From: Actinomycetes bacterium | GTDB lineage: Bacteria; Actinomycetota; Acidimicrobiia; Acidimicrobiales; Ilumatobacteraceae | Direction: 5' to 3' | DNA length: 64,000 nucleotides | Assembly (NCBI GenBank): GCA_025360105.1 | Contig: JANYCT010000072.1 | Coordinates: forward strand, 1-64,000 | In this document: one piece after another, positions 36,000 through 45,194 of the stretch | How the letters are laid out: every line of letters begins with the position of its first letter | Numbering within the stretch: position 1 is the stretch's first letter | The notes under the pieces: generated by a model | The model's database searches: none | Seen by the model: only the letters and a program-made list of their open reading frames with translations | What the model was told of the DNA's origin: nothing | Position numbers and translations under genes: made by a program

Positions 36000-37223
36000 A
36001 TGAGCGACGCCCCTCTCATGCCACCAGTCGAGACCTCGACACTGGTGCTCACACCGCCGCAACCCGTCGCGTCAGTGGCGACTGCGAAAGCCGGTGGCAT
36101 GGTGCCGCTCGACCAGGCCGCCCTGCCCGGGCTCGATCAGAAAGTCGATGACTACGTCACCAGCATCATCTCGCTCGACCCGCACTCGCCGGCCTTCGGA
36201 GCCAAGACCGACGACATCCGCACAATGGGCGACGGCGACATTCAGGCGGCCGCCGAGACGAGCAACCGCTTGCTGCAGGCGCCGATGCGAGCGATGTCGA
36301 AAGGTGACTTCGCCGAGGGATCGAATGTGTCGAAATCGCTGCTCGCACTGCGTCGCACCATTGAAGATCTTGACCCAGCGCAGGCCGTTGGCGTCAAGAA
36401 GCTGCTCGGGCTCGTGCCCTTCGGCGACAAGCTGCAGGACTATTTCCGCAAGTACGAAAATTCGCAGAGCCAGCTCGACGGCATTCTTCGCTCGCTCTAT
36501 AGCGGTCAGGACGAACTCCGCAAGGACAACGCCTCGCTCGAGCAGGAAAAGGCCCATTTGTGGGAGACGATGCAGCGCCTCGCGCAGTACATCTACATCG
36601 CCGAGCACCTCGACGCGACGCTGGCCGCAAAGATCGAGGCGATGCAGGCGTCCGATCCTGACAAGGCCAAGGCGTTGCAGCAAGACGTGTTGTTCTACGT
36701 GCGCCAAAAGCACCAGGATCTTCTCACGCAGCTCGCTGTGAGTATCCAGGGTTACCTTGCGATTGACCTCGTTCGTAAGAACAACCTCGAACTCGTCAAG
36801 GGCGTCGATCGGGCGACCACGACGACGGTATCGGCGCTGCGCACTGCGGTGATCGTCGCTCAGGCGCTTGCCAACCAACGACTGGTACTCGACCAGATCA
36901 ACGCGCTCAATACAACGACATCGAACATGATCCAATCGACCTCTGAACTGTTGGCCACCCAGACCGTGGCGATCAACAAGCAGGCGGCCGATTCCACGAT
37001 TGGTATCGACAAGCTGCAGGCCGCCTTCGCCAACGTGTATCAGGCCATGGACGCGATCGACACGTTCAAATTGCAGGCGCTCGACTCGATGAGCCAGACG
37101 ATCTCCACGTTGCAGACCGAGATCGACAAATCGCAGCAGTACGTGAGCCGCGTTCGTCAGGCCGATCAGCGATCATCATCCGAGACCGGCCCGCTCGACC
37201 TCGGGAGCGGAGGCACTCGGTGA
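36000..37223 (+). CDS. TelA-family toxic anion resistance protein
   Basis: The 407-aa protein is largely helical with the TelA pattern (LLGLVPFGDKLQDYFRKYENSQ, DILRSL-type DGILRSLYSGQDELRKDN, later LDQINALNTTTSNMIQSTSELL). TelA proteins are linked to tellurite and envelope-stress resistance, but their mechanism is not established. A strong AGGAGG lies 6 nt before the ATG, unlike many genes here that look leaderless. It sits between two solute-binding-like genes and overlaps the lipoprotein gene by 4 bp (GTGA). Confidence 0.9.
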   Translation: MSDAPLMPPVETSTLVLTPPQPVASVATAKAGGMVPLDQAALPGLDQKVDDYVTSIISLDPHSPAFGAKTDDIRTMGDGDIQAAAETSNRLLQAPMRAMSKGDFAEGSNVSKSLLALRRTIEDLDPAQAVGVKKLLGLVPFGDKLQDYFRKYENSQSQLDGILRSLYSGQDELRKDNASLEQEKAHLWETMQRLAQYIYIAEHLDATLAAKIEAMQASDPDKAKALQQDVLFYVRQKHQDLLTQLAVSIQGYLAIDLVRKNNLELVKGVDRATTTTVSALRTAVIVAQALANQRLVLDQINALNTTTSNMIQSTSELLATQTVAINKQAADSTIGIDKLQAAFANVYQAMDAIDTFKLQALDSMSQTISTLQTEIDKSQQYVSRVRQADQRSSSETGPLDLGSGGTR

Positions 37224-38812
37224 GACGTCTCGTCGGCCCGCTGTGGGTCGCGATCGTGGTCGTCGTGGCCGCTGCCGGGTGTACCTCGAGTCCCAGCGGC
37301 ACCTCACCGAACGCGACGTTCAAGAACGGGCCGGCCACGCTCAATCTCTTGGCCGGCAGCGAGCTGAAGGACATGCTGCCCATCCTCAACGACGCCCGCA
37401 AGGCCACCGGAGTGAGCGTGAACCTGACCTACGTCGGCAGCCTCGATGGAGCCGAACAGATCGCAGCCGGAAGCACAGCCGACGCCGCATGGTTCGGCAG
37501 TGACAAGTACATCGGTCTTGCCGGCGCAAGTACCAAGATCCTCGCCCGCGAGAAGATTGCGCTCAGCCCTGTCGTGCTCGGCGTGCGCGCAGACGTAGCC
37601 CAGCAACTTGGATGGTCGTCTGGCAAGGCATCGTGGAAGGACATCGTCGCCGCAGTCGACGCGGGCAAGCTCACTTTCGCGATGACGAACCCGACAGTGT
37701 CGAACTCGGGGTTCAGCGCGCTCGTCAGTGTGGCCAGCGCATTGGCGGGCGGCGAGGCGCTGTCAGCCAACACTATTGACAGCGTAGGTCTCAAGAAGTT
37801 CCTCTCCGGCAATCAACTCACGGCCGGATCCAGCGGCTTCCTCGTCGACGCGTTCGTTGCTGCACAGGATCGCATTCCGGCGATGGTGAACTACGAGAGC
37901 GTGCTCGTCAGCCTCAACGAATCGGGGCGGCTGAAGAGCAAGCTGATGCTCGTGTACCCCACCGAGGGCATCGTCACGGCCGACTATCCGCTCATGCTGC
38001 TCAATTCCGACAAGCGCGAGGCGTACGACAAACTCACCGCATACCTCACCCGGCCCGACGTGCAGTCCGCGGTGCAACGACTGACCGCGCGCCGCGCCGT
38101 CGCGCCAGGTGTGGCCGCCGACCCACGGCTACCGACGTCGTTGCTCGTCGAAGCCAGCTTCCCGGCCAACATCGAGGTCACCCGGCTGCTGCTCGATCAG
38201 TACCAGAGCGAATTGCGCAGGCCCGCGAACACTGTCTACGTACTCGACACCTCGGGCTCGATGGGGGCGCCGGGTCGGCTTGATGCCATGCAGGCCGCGA
38301 TGAAGGGCCTCGCCGGCGCCGACGATTCGCTTTCGGGCACATTCACCCGATTCTCTCCGCGAGAGAACGTGACGGTGGTGTCGTTCGCCACCGATGTCAA
38401 AGACGTGCAGAGTTGGAAGATCACCTCGTCGGACCCGAACTCACCCGAACTCACCGATCTCCGCAGTCACATCGATGGGCTCACAGCAGACGGCAGAACA
38501 GCGATCTACTCAGCCCTCAACCGAGGCTACGATGCCGCGCTCGAGGCGGCCAAGGCTGATCCGCAGGCTGCTACGAGCATCGTGTTGATGACCGACGGCG
38601 AGAACAACGAAGGCATCCAGCCGAGTGAGTTCATCAACCGGATGACCAACCGACCCGGCAGCGAAAAGGACATCCGGATCTTCACCATTCGCTTTGGCGA
38701 AGCCAACCCCGCCGAACTCCAACAGATCGCCGACATCACCGGTGGAAAGGTGTTCGACGGCCGCAGCGGGTCGCTCAGTCAGGTCTTCAAGGAGATTCGT
38801 GGCTATCAGTGA
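37220..38812 (+). CDS. Solute-binding plus VWA-domain lipoprotein
   Basis: The 530-aa protein starts at GTG and has a lipobox (VVVAAAGC) for membrane anchoring outside the cell. Residues about 35-330 form a type 2 solute-binding-like domain (LNLLAGSELKDMLP at the start). Residues from about 338 form a von Willebrand A domain with a complete MIDAS set: DTSGSMG at 343, a Thr in the DGRTAIYSAL loop and TDGENNEG. VWA domains bind partners through a metal ion, often in AAA+ assemblies. It is translationally coupled to telA, and its end overlaps the XpaC-like gene. Confidence 0.88.
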   Translation: MRRLVGPLWVAIVVVVAAAGCTSSPSGTSPNATFKNGPATLNLLAGSELKDMLPILNDARKATGVSVNLTYVGSLDGAEQIAAGSTADAAWFGSDKYIGLAGASTKILAREKIALSPVVLGVRADVAQQLGWSSGKASWKDIVAAVDAGKLTFAMTNPTVSNSGFSALVSVASALAGGEALSANTIDSVGLKKFLSGNQLTAGSSGFLVDAFVAAQDRIPAMVNYESVLVSLNESGRLKSKLMLVYPTEGIVTADYPLMLLNSDKREAYDKLTAYLTRPDVQSAVQRLTARRAVAPGVAADPRLPTSLLVEASFPANIEVTRLLLDQYQSELRRPANTVYVLDTSGSMGAPGRLDAMQAAMKGLAGADDSLSGTFTRFSPRENVTVVSFATDVKDVQSWKITSSDPNSPELTDLRSHIDGLTADGRTAIYSALNRGYDAALEAAKADPQAATSIVLMTDGENNEGIQPSEFINRMTNRPGSEKDIRIFTIRFGEANPAELQQIADITGGKVFDGRSGSLSQVFKEIRGYQ

Positions 38813-39497
38813 TGGCGGCGGCACAAGGGCGGGCAAGCGCGGCGATTCGCCAAGCGGTTACCTGTCCTCAAACAAGAACCTTGCAGGCATGGCACTCGCC
38901 GCCATTGGGCCGGTGCTCGCCATCGCAGGCGCAGTAGCGGCCCCTGTCGGACTTGCGATCGCCGTACCCCTTTACGCGGTCGGCGCCCTCGTCGCTCGGA
39001 ACCATCGCGCCGCCGGCAGCCTCGTGATCGCAGGCGTCGACGGAAAGAACGTGCGCGAGGAACTTGACGACGTCGAGCGCGACGTGCGGGGCAAGGTCGA
39101 CTCGTCGGTCGAGCAGCGCGTGCACCGCATCGCAAACACCATCCGCGAGACGTTGCCGCGAGCCGATGCACTCGGGCCGGGAAGCGTTCAGGCGCACACC
39201 CTCGTGCAGACGGCCACTGACTACCTGCCCGAGGCGCTCGGCACGTATCTCAAGCTGCCCCGTTCATACGCCGAACATCAGACCGTGAGCGATGGCAAGA
39301 CGCCGTTACAGCTGCTCTGCGAACAACTCGACCTGTTGGCGGCCAAGATGGACGAAGTGTTCACTGCTGTGTGTCAGTCCGACGTCGACGCGCTCGTGTC
39401 CCACGGACGGTTTCTCCAGGACAAGTTCGCCGCTGGGTCCCTCGATCTCGGTCGCGGGCCCGGTGATGGCCGAGTGATCAATCCGCCAGCGCCATGA
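38799..39497 (+). CDS. XpaC-like membrane protein of the TelA operon
   Basis: The 232-aa protein has an N-terminal hydrophobic hairpin (LAGMALAAIGPVLAIAGAVA, then PVGLAIAVPLYAVGALVA) and a helical cytoplasmic part ending in EVFTAVCQSDVDALVSHGRF. The layout resembles XpaC, a common partner of TelA, but the match is weak. I choose GTG 38799 because AAGGAG lies 4 nt upstream, inside the preceding gene. It overlaps the VWA gene by 14 bp and the AAA+ gene by 4 bp. Confidence 0.6.
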   Translation: MAISDGGGTRAGKRGDSPSGYLSSNKNLAGMALAAIGPVLAIAGAVAAPVGLAIAVPLYAVGALVARNHRAAGSLVIAGVDGKNVREELDDVERDVRGKVDSSVEQRVHRIANTIRETLPRADALGPGSVQAHTLVQTATDYLPEALGTYLKLPRSYAEHQTVSDGKTPLQLLCEQLDLLAAKMDEVFTAVCQSDVDALVSHGRFLQDKFAAGSLDLGRGPGDGRVINPPAP

Positions 39498-40852
39498 ACC
39501 CAGACGCCCTCATCCAAGCGCTTGACGCACTTCGAGCCGTCGGTGCACTCGCGGGTCTGAGCGCCGTCGACGTCGAGGACGAAGCCGTCGCGTTCGTCGC
39601 TGCCATCAACGCCGACGTGCGAGGTGCCCCGGCGCAGTGGGCCACGGTGTTCGCCCGACCGGAAGCATCGTTCGGCGCCGCGGCCGACAGGGGCCGCACA
39701 TGGCGTGACCACCCAACGCCGCTCCTCGAACGACTCGTGACGGCGGCTTCGGCCCATGCCCGTCCCTACGCAGCAGCACTCGTCGATGTGGCTTCGGCTG
39801 GCTACGAGCTGGGCGAACCGAACCTGGCTGCGCTCGGCGTGGCCGGGGTTGCGGCGGCCGCACAACGACGCGTGGTCGGCGGGGTGACGATGGACTCGCG
39901 CGGCACCTCACCCGTGTCAGCACCCTCGTCCGCGGAGCCCGGCTCGCCCTTGGAACAACCCACGACGGCGACGAGGGCCACCACGACGTCGCCGACCCCC
40001 GCGCCGCCAAGCGCTGTGCCCGAGAAGCCGGCGCCGACATTGGATGAGCTGCTCGACGAACTCGACGAACTCATCGGGCTCCACACGGTGAAGACCGAGG
40101 TGCGCCGCCAGACCGAACTGTTGCGCATCGAAACCAAACGCACGGCGAAAGGTTTGAAGATCCCCGACGTCACGCGCCACCTCGTGTTCGTCGGCAACCC
40201 TGGCACGGGCAAGTCCACCGTGGCACGGCTCGTCGGTGGCATCTACCGAGCGCTCGGCCTCCTCACCGGCGGCCAGGTGGTGGAGACCGACCGTTCGGGT
40301 CTGGTGGCCGGCTATCTCGGTCAGACAGCGGAGAAGACCTCGGCGGTTCTCACAAAGTCCTACGGCGGGTTGCTGTTCATCGACGAGGCATACGCGCTCG
40401 TCGGAGACCAATACGGCGACGAAGCCATTGCCACGTTGGTGAAGGCCATGGAGGATCACCGCGATCAGCTCGTGGTCATCGTCGCGGGCTACCCGGCGCC
40501 GATGCAACAGCTCATCAACGCCAACCCGGGCCTCGCGAGCCGCTTTCATCTCACGATTGAGTTCGAGGACTACAGCGACGACGAGCTCGTCGCGATCTTC
40601 GAGCTCCAATGCCGCAAGAGCGACTTCACGCCCGCCGAGGGATGCATCACCTCGTTGCGCCTACAGCTCAGCGGCACGTCGCGCGGCGATGGTTTCGGCA
40701 ACGCCCGCTTCATCCGTAATACGTTCGAGGCCGCGTTGGTACGTCAGGCATGGCGACTGCGCGACATCGTCGACCCAACGGTGGACCAGCTACGCGAACT
40801 GCGCGCCGAGGATCTCGTCGACACAGACGAACCTGTGGTTCCGCCGACCTGA
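39494..40852 (+). CDS. CbbX/CfxQ-type AAA+ ATPase
   Basis: The 452-aa protein has an N-terminal helical region of about 130 residues, a Pro/Thr/Ala-rich linker, and a C-terminal AAA+ module. That module has Walker A GNPGTGKS near 235, pore-like SGLVAGYLGQTAEKT, Walker B LLFIDEAYAL and a sensor region RFHLTIEFEDYSDDELVAIF. It matches the CbbX/CfxQ group that remodels protein complexes. In this operon it is the likely motor working with the VWA lipoprotein and TelA. No Rubisco genes are nearby, so a CbbX role is unlikely. Confidence 0.85.
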   Translation: MNPDALIQALDALRAVGALAGLSAVDVEDEAVAFVAAINADVRGAPAQWATVFARPEASFGAAADRGRTWRDHPTPLLERLVTAASAHARPYAAALVDVASAGYELGEPNLAALGVAGVAAAAQRRVVGGVTMDSRGTSPVSAPSSAEPGSPLEQPTTATRATTTSPTPAPPSAVPEKPAPTLDELLDELDELIGLHTVKTEVRRQTELLRIETKRTAKGLKIPDVTRHLVFVGNPGTGKSTVARLVGGIYRALGLLTGGQVVETDRSGLVAGYLGQTAEKTSAVLTKSYGGLLFIDEAYALVGDQYGDEAIATLVKAMEDHRDQLVVIVAGYPAPMQQLINANPGLASRFHLTIEFEDYSDDELVAIFELQCRKSDFTPAEGCITSLRLQLSGTSRGDGFGNARFIRNTFEAALVRQAWRLRDIVDPTVDQLRELRAEDLVDTDEPVVPPT

Positions 40853-40897
40853 CACCGCACCGTCAACTCTTTCGATCGCGACACATCGGCCGACGGT

Positions 40898-42127
40898 TCA
40901 GCGATTGCCAGCCCGGGTCACGATTGTTGATGCTGCTTCGAGCGTTCGGTGTACGGGGCACTTGTCGGCGATCTCGAGCAACTTGGTGCGCTGGGCCTCA
41001 TCGAGATCGCCCTCAAGGTGGATGGTCCGCGAGAAGCGATCGATCATGCCGACGCGGCCCTGATCACACTCCTCGCAGTCCTGCGCATGCACCTTGCCAT
41101 GATCGACTTCGACCACAACTCGGTCGAGTGGCAGCTGGCGTCGTTCGGCGTACATCCGGATCGTCATCGACGTACAAGCACCCAGCGCCGCCGCGAGCAG
41201 GTCGTACGGGGATGGTCCCGCATCGAACCCGCCGACCGAGACAGGCTCGTCGGCCAGAAAGCGATGATGTCCCGCAACGACGTGATTCAAGAACATCCCC
41301 TGGGTGGTCTCGCCCACAACCACTTGGGCAGTCGGTGCTGGCACAGGCGCTGCCCCACTCTCGTCGACGCAGTATCGCTGCGCCCAGACCCCAATTGTCT
41401 GCGCGGCGAACGTGGCATCGTCGCGTGTGGTGAGCAGATGGTCGGCGCCATCGAGGGCCACGAAACTCTTCGGATGCCGCGCCGCTTCGAAGATGCGCGC
41501 AGCATGCTCGACACCCACTACCAGGTCGACCGGGGAGTGCATGATCAACAGCGCCCGGCGCAATTGTGCGACTCGATCGACAAGCTCAACCGACTGCAGA
41601 TCGTCGATGAACTGTTGTTGGATCCGGAACGACCGACCAGCGAGCTGCACCTCGGCCGAGCCATCGGCTTCGATGCGATTCACCGCATCGCCAAGGAGCG
41701 ACTCGACGTGACGCACGTCGGATGGCGCGCCGATGGTTGCGACCGCCCGCACGGATGCACACTCGGAGGCGACCATCAACGCTGCGGCACCGCCGAGCGA
41801 GTGCCCGACCAGTAGCTGGGGTGCCCGGTGATGCTCAGTCAACCATTGGACCGCGCGGCGAACGTCTTCGAGGTTCGAGGAGAAGTTGGTGTTGGCAAAG
41901 TCGCCATCACTCGACCCGAGACCCGTGAAGTCGAACCGCAGCACGCCCCATCCGCTGTCGGTGAGACCAGCAGCGATACGCGACGCGGCAAAGACATCCT
42001 TACTGCAGGTGAAGCAGTGCACGAACACGGCGTACGCCGTGACCGGACCCATCGGGAGGTCGAGTCGAGCCGCCAATTCCACACCCTGACTGCCGATGAA
42101 ACTCACTCGCTGCGCTGCGATTGACAT
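40898..42127 (-). CDS. Alpha/beta hydrolase-OsmC fusion protein
   Basis: The 409-aa protein fuses a serine hydrolase (oxyanion FVHCFTCSKD, nucleophile Ser in GHSLGGAAAL, His in DGADHLL) to a C-terminal OsmC/Ohr-like peroxidase domain. The two redox cysteines of OsmC are in LGACTSMTIRMYA and CPVHRTLE. OsmC domains reduce organic hydroperoxides, so the hydrolase may release hydroperoxy fatty acids for it. The frame extends to a TTG at 42190 that overlaps the preceding stop as TTGA, which is an alternative coupled start. The ATG at 42127 matches the typical family start. Confidence 0.85.
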   Translation of the reverse strand: MSIAAQRVSFIGSQGVELAARLDLPMGPVTAYAVFVHCFTCSKDVFAASRIAAGLTDSGWGVLRFDFTGLGSSDGDFANTNFSSNLEDVRRAVQWLTEHHRAPQLLVGHSLGGAAALMVASECASVRAVATIGAPSDVRHVESLLGDAVNRIEADGSAEVQLAGRSFRIQQQFIDDLQSVELVDRVAQLRRALLIMHSPVDLVVGVEHAARIFEAARHPKSFVALDGADHLLTTRDDATFAAQTIGVWAQRYCVDESGAAPVPAPTAQVVVGETTQGMFLNHVVAGHHRFLADEPVSVGGFDAGPSPYDLLAAALGACTSMTIRMYAERRQLPLDRVVVEVDHGKVHAQDCEECDQGRVGMIDRFSRTIHLEGDLDEAQRTKLLEIADKCPVHRTLEAASTIVTRAGNR

Positions 42128-42186
42128 CCAGTGCTCCATTCGTTCGTCCGACAGACGCGTCGCCGCGTCTGAATTGCCAGTCTTGC

Positions 42187-43050
42187 TCAACCGTTAATCT
42201 TGTCGAACACTGCCCGGGCAATGTCGGGACGTCGGGTGTACACACCATCCACACCCGCGCGCGCCAGTTTCTCGAGCGTTGCCGCATCATCGACCGTCCA
42301 CGTGTAGATGGCCATGCCGTGATCATGCGACCACTGCACGTCGGCAGCGCTGAATCGGTCCGGAGCGTAGGGCGGTTGTCCGATTGGTGAGGGTGCGCAC
42401 CACGGCCGGCCCGAGCTACGCGCCGCACGCATGGCCGCAACATCGCGATCGGTCGTGGTCATCGTCATGCCTGGGCAGGCCGCCGCAGCGGCATACACGG
42501 TGGCATCATCGTTCGAGCTCACGTATACGCGACTCAAGCTGTTCGTCTGGTGCAGCACATCGCATAACGGCTGTGCCATCGATGGCGAGTTCTGCTTGAT
42601 CTCAACGGAAATCCGAACTCCGGGAAACGTGTCGAGGATCTCGCGCAGCGATGCAAGTGGAACTCGCGTAGCAATCGGGTCGCCCTTCCAACCAGGTCGC
42701 GTGTCGAGCAGGCGCAACTCACTCCACGTGTGCTGGTCAATGAACCCTGTGCCGTCGGTCGCGGTCGACAAGTCACGGTCGTGGTGGGCCACAATGACGC
42801 CGTCGGATGTCATCCACAGATCGGCATCGAGCACGTCGGCGCCTGCGGCCATCGACCGTTGCATCGCGAGGATCGTGTTGGCCGGGCCGAGACCCTCTCC
42901 TCCGGCGTGCGCGATGACCAACGGGGGGCTCGACCGATCGGGACTCGGCGGGCACCTCGGTACCGCACGTTCGCGATGATCCGAGCAGGCGATCAGCATC
43001 ACGGTGCACACAAGCACACTGACGCGACGCACGCGGCTGGCGTGGATCAC
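42187..43050 (-). CDS. Glycerophosphodiester phosphodiesterase lipoprotein
   Basis: The 287-aa enzyme begins with a signal and lipobox (VMLIAC, Cys22). The GDPD barrel shows VIAHAGGEGLGPANT, DADLWMTSDGVIVAHHD with the metal ligands, SVEIK, and YTWTVDD and GVDGVYTRRPD near the end. The usual Arg-Gly-E of HRGxxxxxPENT reads HAGGEGLGPANT, a variant seen in some bacterial members. It probably hydrolyses glycerophosphodiesters at the cell surface. GTG start overlaps the stop of the upstream methyltransferase gene (GTGA). Confidence 0.88.
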   Translation of the reverse strand: MIHASRVRRVSVLVCTVMLIACSDHRERAVPRCPPSPDRSSPPLVIAHAGGEGLGPANTILAMQRSMAAGADVLDADLWMTSDGVIVAHHDRDLSTATDGTGFIDQHTWSELRLLDTRPGWKGDPIATRVPLASLREILDTFPGVRISVEIKQNSPSMAQPLCDVLHQTNSLSRVYVSSNDDATVYAAAAACPGMTMTTTDRDVAAMRAARSSGRPWCAPSPIGQPPYAPDRFSAADVQWSHDHGMAIYTWTVDDAATLEKLARAGVDGVYTRRPDIARAVFDKING

Positions 43051-43667
43051 GCGTTCGCTCGACGCCGCAGCACAAGGTGCACGAATGGTTGAGACGCGCC
43101 AGTTGGGGTCACGTGGTCGAAACGCGTCGCATCCACTACATCGAAATCCGAAGCAAAGGCCGCACCGAGAGCGTCAACTGAGTAGCGCGCCACGTCGAGC
43201 CCGCTGCATTGCTCGGGTCCGTTGTCGGCGAACGTTGCAATAATCAGATGACCGCCCGCACGAACCGCCGCCGCCGCATTTCTCGCGTACGACCGTTGGT
43301 CAGCAGCATCAGTGAGAAAGTGGAATGTTGCGCGGTCGTGCCAGACATCAACCGACGAATCGAACTCGACCACCCGGACGTCGCTGCACACGAGTCGCAC
43401 GTTGCCTGCGCTCGCACCCAGCCGTTGCCGGAGCTGCGCCAGCGCCGCAGCGGAGATATCGACGGCATCGATAGATCGATAGCCAAGCGCGGCCAAGTCG
43501 ACAAGGAGCGTAGAGGCACCGGCACCGATGACCGCCACCCGGTCCGAGGGCACCGACACGCGGCGCACGAAATCCAGTCACGGTTGGGAGTCGGATTGGA
43601 ACCAGCTCATCTCGTCGGCACGTTTAAGGTTCCAGACGCTGTCCCAGTATTCGCTCTCGCGTGTCAT
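43047..43667 (-). pseudogene. Class I SAM methyltransferase interrupted by an in-frame TGA
   Basis: Translation from an ATG at 43667 gives 29 residues that match the usual start of this family (YWDSVWNLKRADEMSWFQSD), then a TGA at 43578-43580. The same frame then continues LDFVRRVSVPSDRVAVIGAG into a normal SAM-binding domain (AVDISAAALAQLR, VDVWHDRATFHFL, GGHLIIATFADNGPEQCSG). Relatives usually have Ser here, so one substitution (TCA to TGA) explains it. A downstream start could make a 173-aa N-truncated protein, but the missing segment is conserved. The end still overlaps the GDPD start by 4 bp, so operon structure is intact. Confidence 0.75.
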
Positions 43668-43778
43668 CGCCCGACAGTAGCGTTCTGCTCAACTCCGCTG
43701 CACCGAGCGGATCGAAACAATCGCGAAACTCTCCGCGCAGTCGTGCGGTCGGGATACCCAGTGGGCAAGGATGTATGG

Positions 43779-44333
43779 ATGCCACGAGTCGACTTGCTTG
43801 ATTCCGAATGCGCGCCGATCACCGTGCAGCAGTATTTCGCTAACGGCGATCCGGGCCCCATCGTCGGCGCACTCGCTACCGTGCCCGAGTTACTCGAACC
43901 AACACTCGGCTTCGTTGGCGCGGCGCTCGGCGCTGGAGCCATCGGCGTGCGCTACAAAGAGTTCGCCATACTGCGCACCTCGGTTCTGCAGGGTTGCGAC
44001 TACTGCATCCATGCGCACACAGCCGTTTCGCTCGACAGCGGCCTCAGCACCACCGAGGTTCGTGCGTTGCGCGGCGAGATCCCGTTGGAGGCTGGCTTTG
44101 CACTCGAAAGCGAACGCTCGCTCATCGGGTGGATCGATGCGTTGGCTGGGGCCACGGGTCCGGTGCCAGACGATGTCTGGTCTGCAGCCCGTCGGCACTG
44201 GGGTGAGCATGTACTCGTCGAGCTCACCGTCACGATCGGAGCCACGATGTTTCTCAATCGCTTTGCGACAGGGTTGCAACTGCCCACCGCCGATCACGTG
44301 CTCGAGCGTTTGACAACCGAGGGTCTGGCATGA
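43779..44333 (+). CDS. AhpD-like carboxymuconolactone-decarboxylase-family protein
   Basis: The 184-aa all-helical protein has the AhpD active site: Glu61 (KEFAILRTS) with Cys73, Cys76 and His80 (GCDYCIHAH). AhpD proteins are alkylhydroperoxidase-type thiol enzymes. AAGGA lies 8 nt before the ATG. The frame is open much further upstream, but that part is antisense to the methyltransferase and reads as noise. Its stop overlaps the radical SAM start by 4 bp, an unusual partner that suggests a shared pathway. Confidence 0.85.
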   Translation: MPRVDLLDSECAPITVQQYFANGDPGPIVGALATVPELLEPTLGFVGAALGAGAIGVRYKEFAILRTSVLQGCDYCIHAHTAVSLDSGLSTTEVRALRGEIPLEAGFALESERSLIGWIDALAGATGPVPDDVWSAARRHWGEHVLVELTVTIGATMFLNRFATGLQLPTADHVLERLTTEGLA

Positions 44334-45181
44334 CCGACACCATCGCACCATCGGACACCGTCGCTGACGCCGTACGTTCGGGGGAGTTGCCCGGACGGGT
44401 CTGGCTGTACTCGAACTACAACTGCAACCTCGCCTGTTCGTATTGCCTGACGGAATCGTCGCCGCGCAGCGAACGACGCCAACTCAGCGCAGAGCAAATG
44501 ATCGCCGTCGCCGAGCAGGCCAAGAACCTCGGTTTTACCGCACTCGGCATCACCGGCGGCGAGCCGTTCCTCATCCCATGGTTGCCCGAGACAGCGCTCG
44601 CGATGGCGGAGTCATTGCCGCTCGTACTACTCACCAATGGCACGCTCTTCACGGGCGACCGTTTTGAACGCGCCGCACGACTCGCCCACCCCGACATTGC
44701 GCTGCAGATCTCTCTCGACTCGCATCTGCCCGACGTGAACGACATGGCCAGAGGACCCGACAATTTCGCCAAGGTCGTCCAGGCGGTTCCCCTGCTGATC
44801 GCACGCGGGGTGCGCGTGCGAATCGCGACAACAGTGAGTGGTGCACTCGACGACCCGCTGCTCGATCCGTTGAAGCAGCTCGTTGCGTCGCTCGGCGTTC
44901 GCGAAGACGATCACCTGATCCGCCCCATTGTGCGACGCGGACGCGCCGACGAGGTCGGCCTCGGCATTCGAGCCGTTGCTCGTGACATCCCCAACGAACT
45001 CACTATCACTGCAGACGGAGCCTTCTGGGGCAGCTTCGGGCCAACAGTACGCAGCGGCCGACTCGATACGGATCTGCTCCTAACGCGAACCATCTTGCCC
45101 CTCGCCGTTCCGGCCGCAGCGCTGTTGGCCGCCTCACGCGGCATGCCAGCAGGAACCGATGCCCGACTCGGCATCCGTTGA
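44330..45181 (+). CDS. Radical SAM protein
   Basis: The 283-aa protein has the 4Fe-4S CxxxCxxC motif at Cys32, Cys36 and Cys39 (NCNLACSYC) followed by GITGGEPFLIPWL, which binds SAM, and QISLDSHLPDVND. No C-terminal Cys-rich SPASM or twitch cluster is seen, so peptide-modifying maturases of that type are unlikely. It is co-translated with the AhpD-like gene and is followed, convergently, by DUF2064 and GT2 genes. That neighbourhood resembles radical-SAM-linked glycosyltransferase clusters. The substrate is unknown. Confidence 0.85.
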   Translation: MTDTIAPSDTVADAVRSGELPGRVWLYSNYNCNLACSYCLTESSPRSERRQLSAEQMIAVAEQAKNLGFTALGITGGEPFLIPWLPETALAMAESLPLVLLTNGTLFTGDRFERAARLAHPDIALQISLDSHLPDVNDMARGPDNFAKVVQAVPLLIARGVRVRIATTVSGALDDPLLDPLKQLVASLGVREDDHLIRPIVRRGRADEVGLGIRAVARDIPNELTITADGAFWGSFGPTVRSGRLDTDLLLTRTILPLAVPAAALLAASRGMPAGTDARLGIR

Positions 45182-45194
45182 GCATGACCACGTC

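Noticed and set aside
39494-40852. CbbX Rubisco activase
   Set aside because: The AAA+ core is similar, but no Rubisco or Calvin-cycle gene is nearby and the operon is of TelA/VWA type.
43578-43580. Selenocysteine at the in-frame TGA of the methyltransferase
   Set aside because: The position corresponds to a variable Ser in relatives rather than a redox Cys, and I saw no convincing stem-loop directly downstream.
43209-43778. Long N-terminal extension of the AhpD-like gene
   Set aside because: It lies antisense to the methyltransferase, is compositionally abnormal, and the 184-aa form from 43779 matches the family and has a ribosome site.
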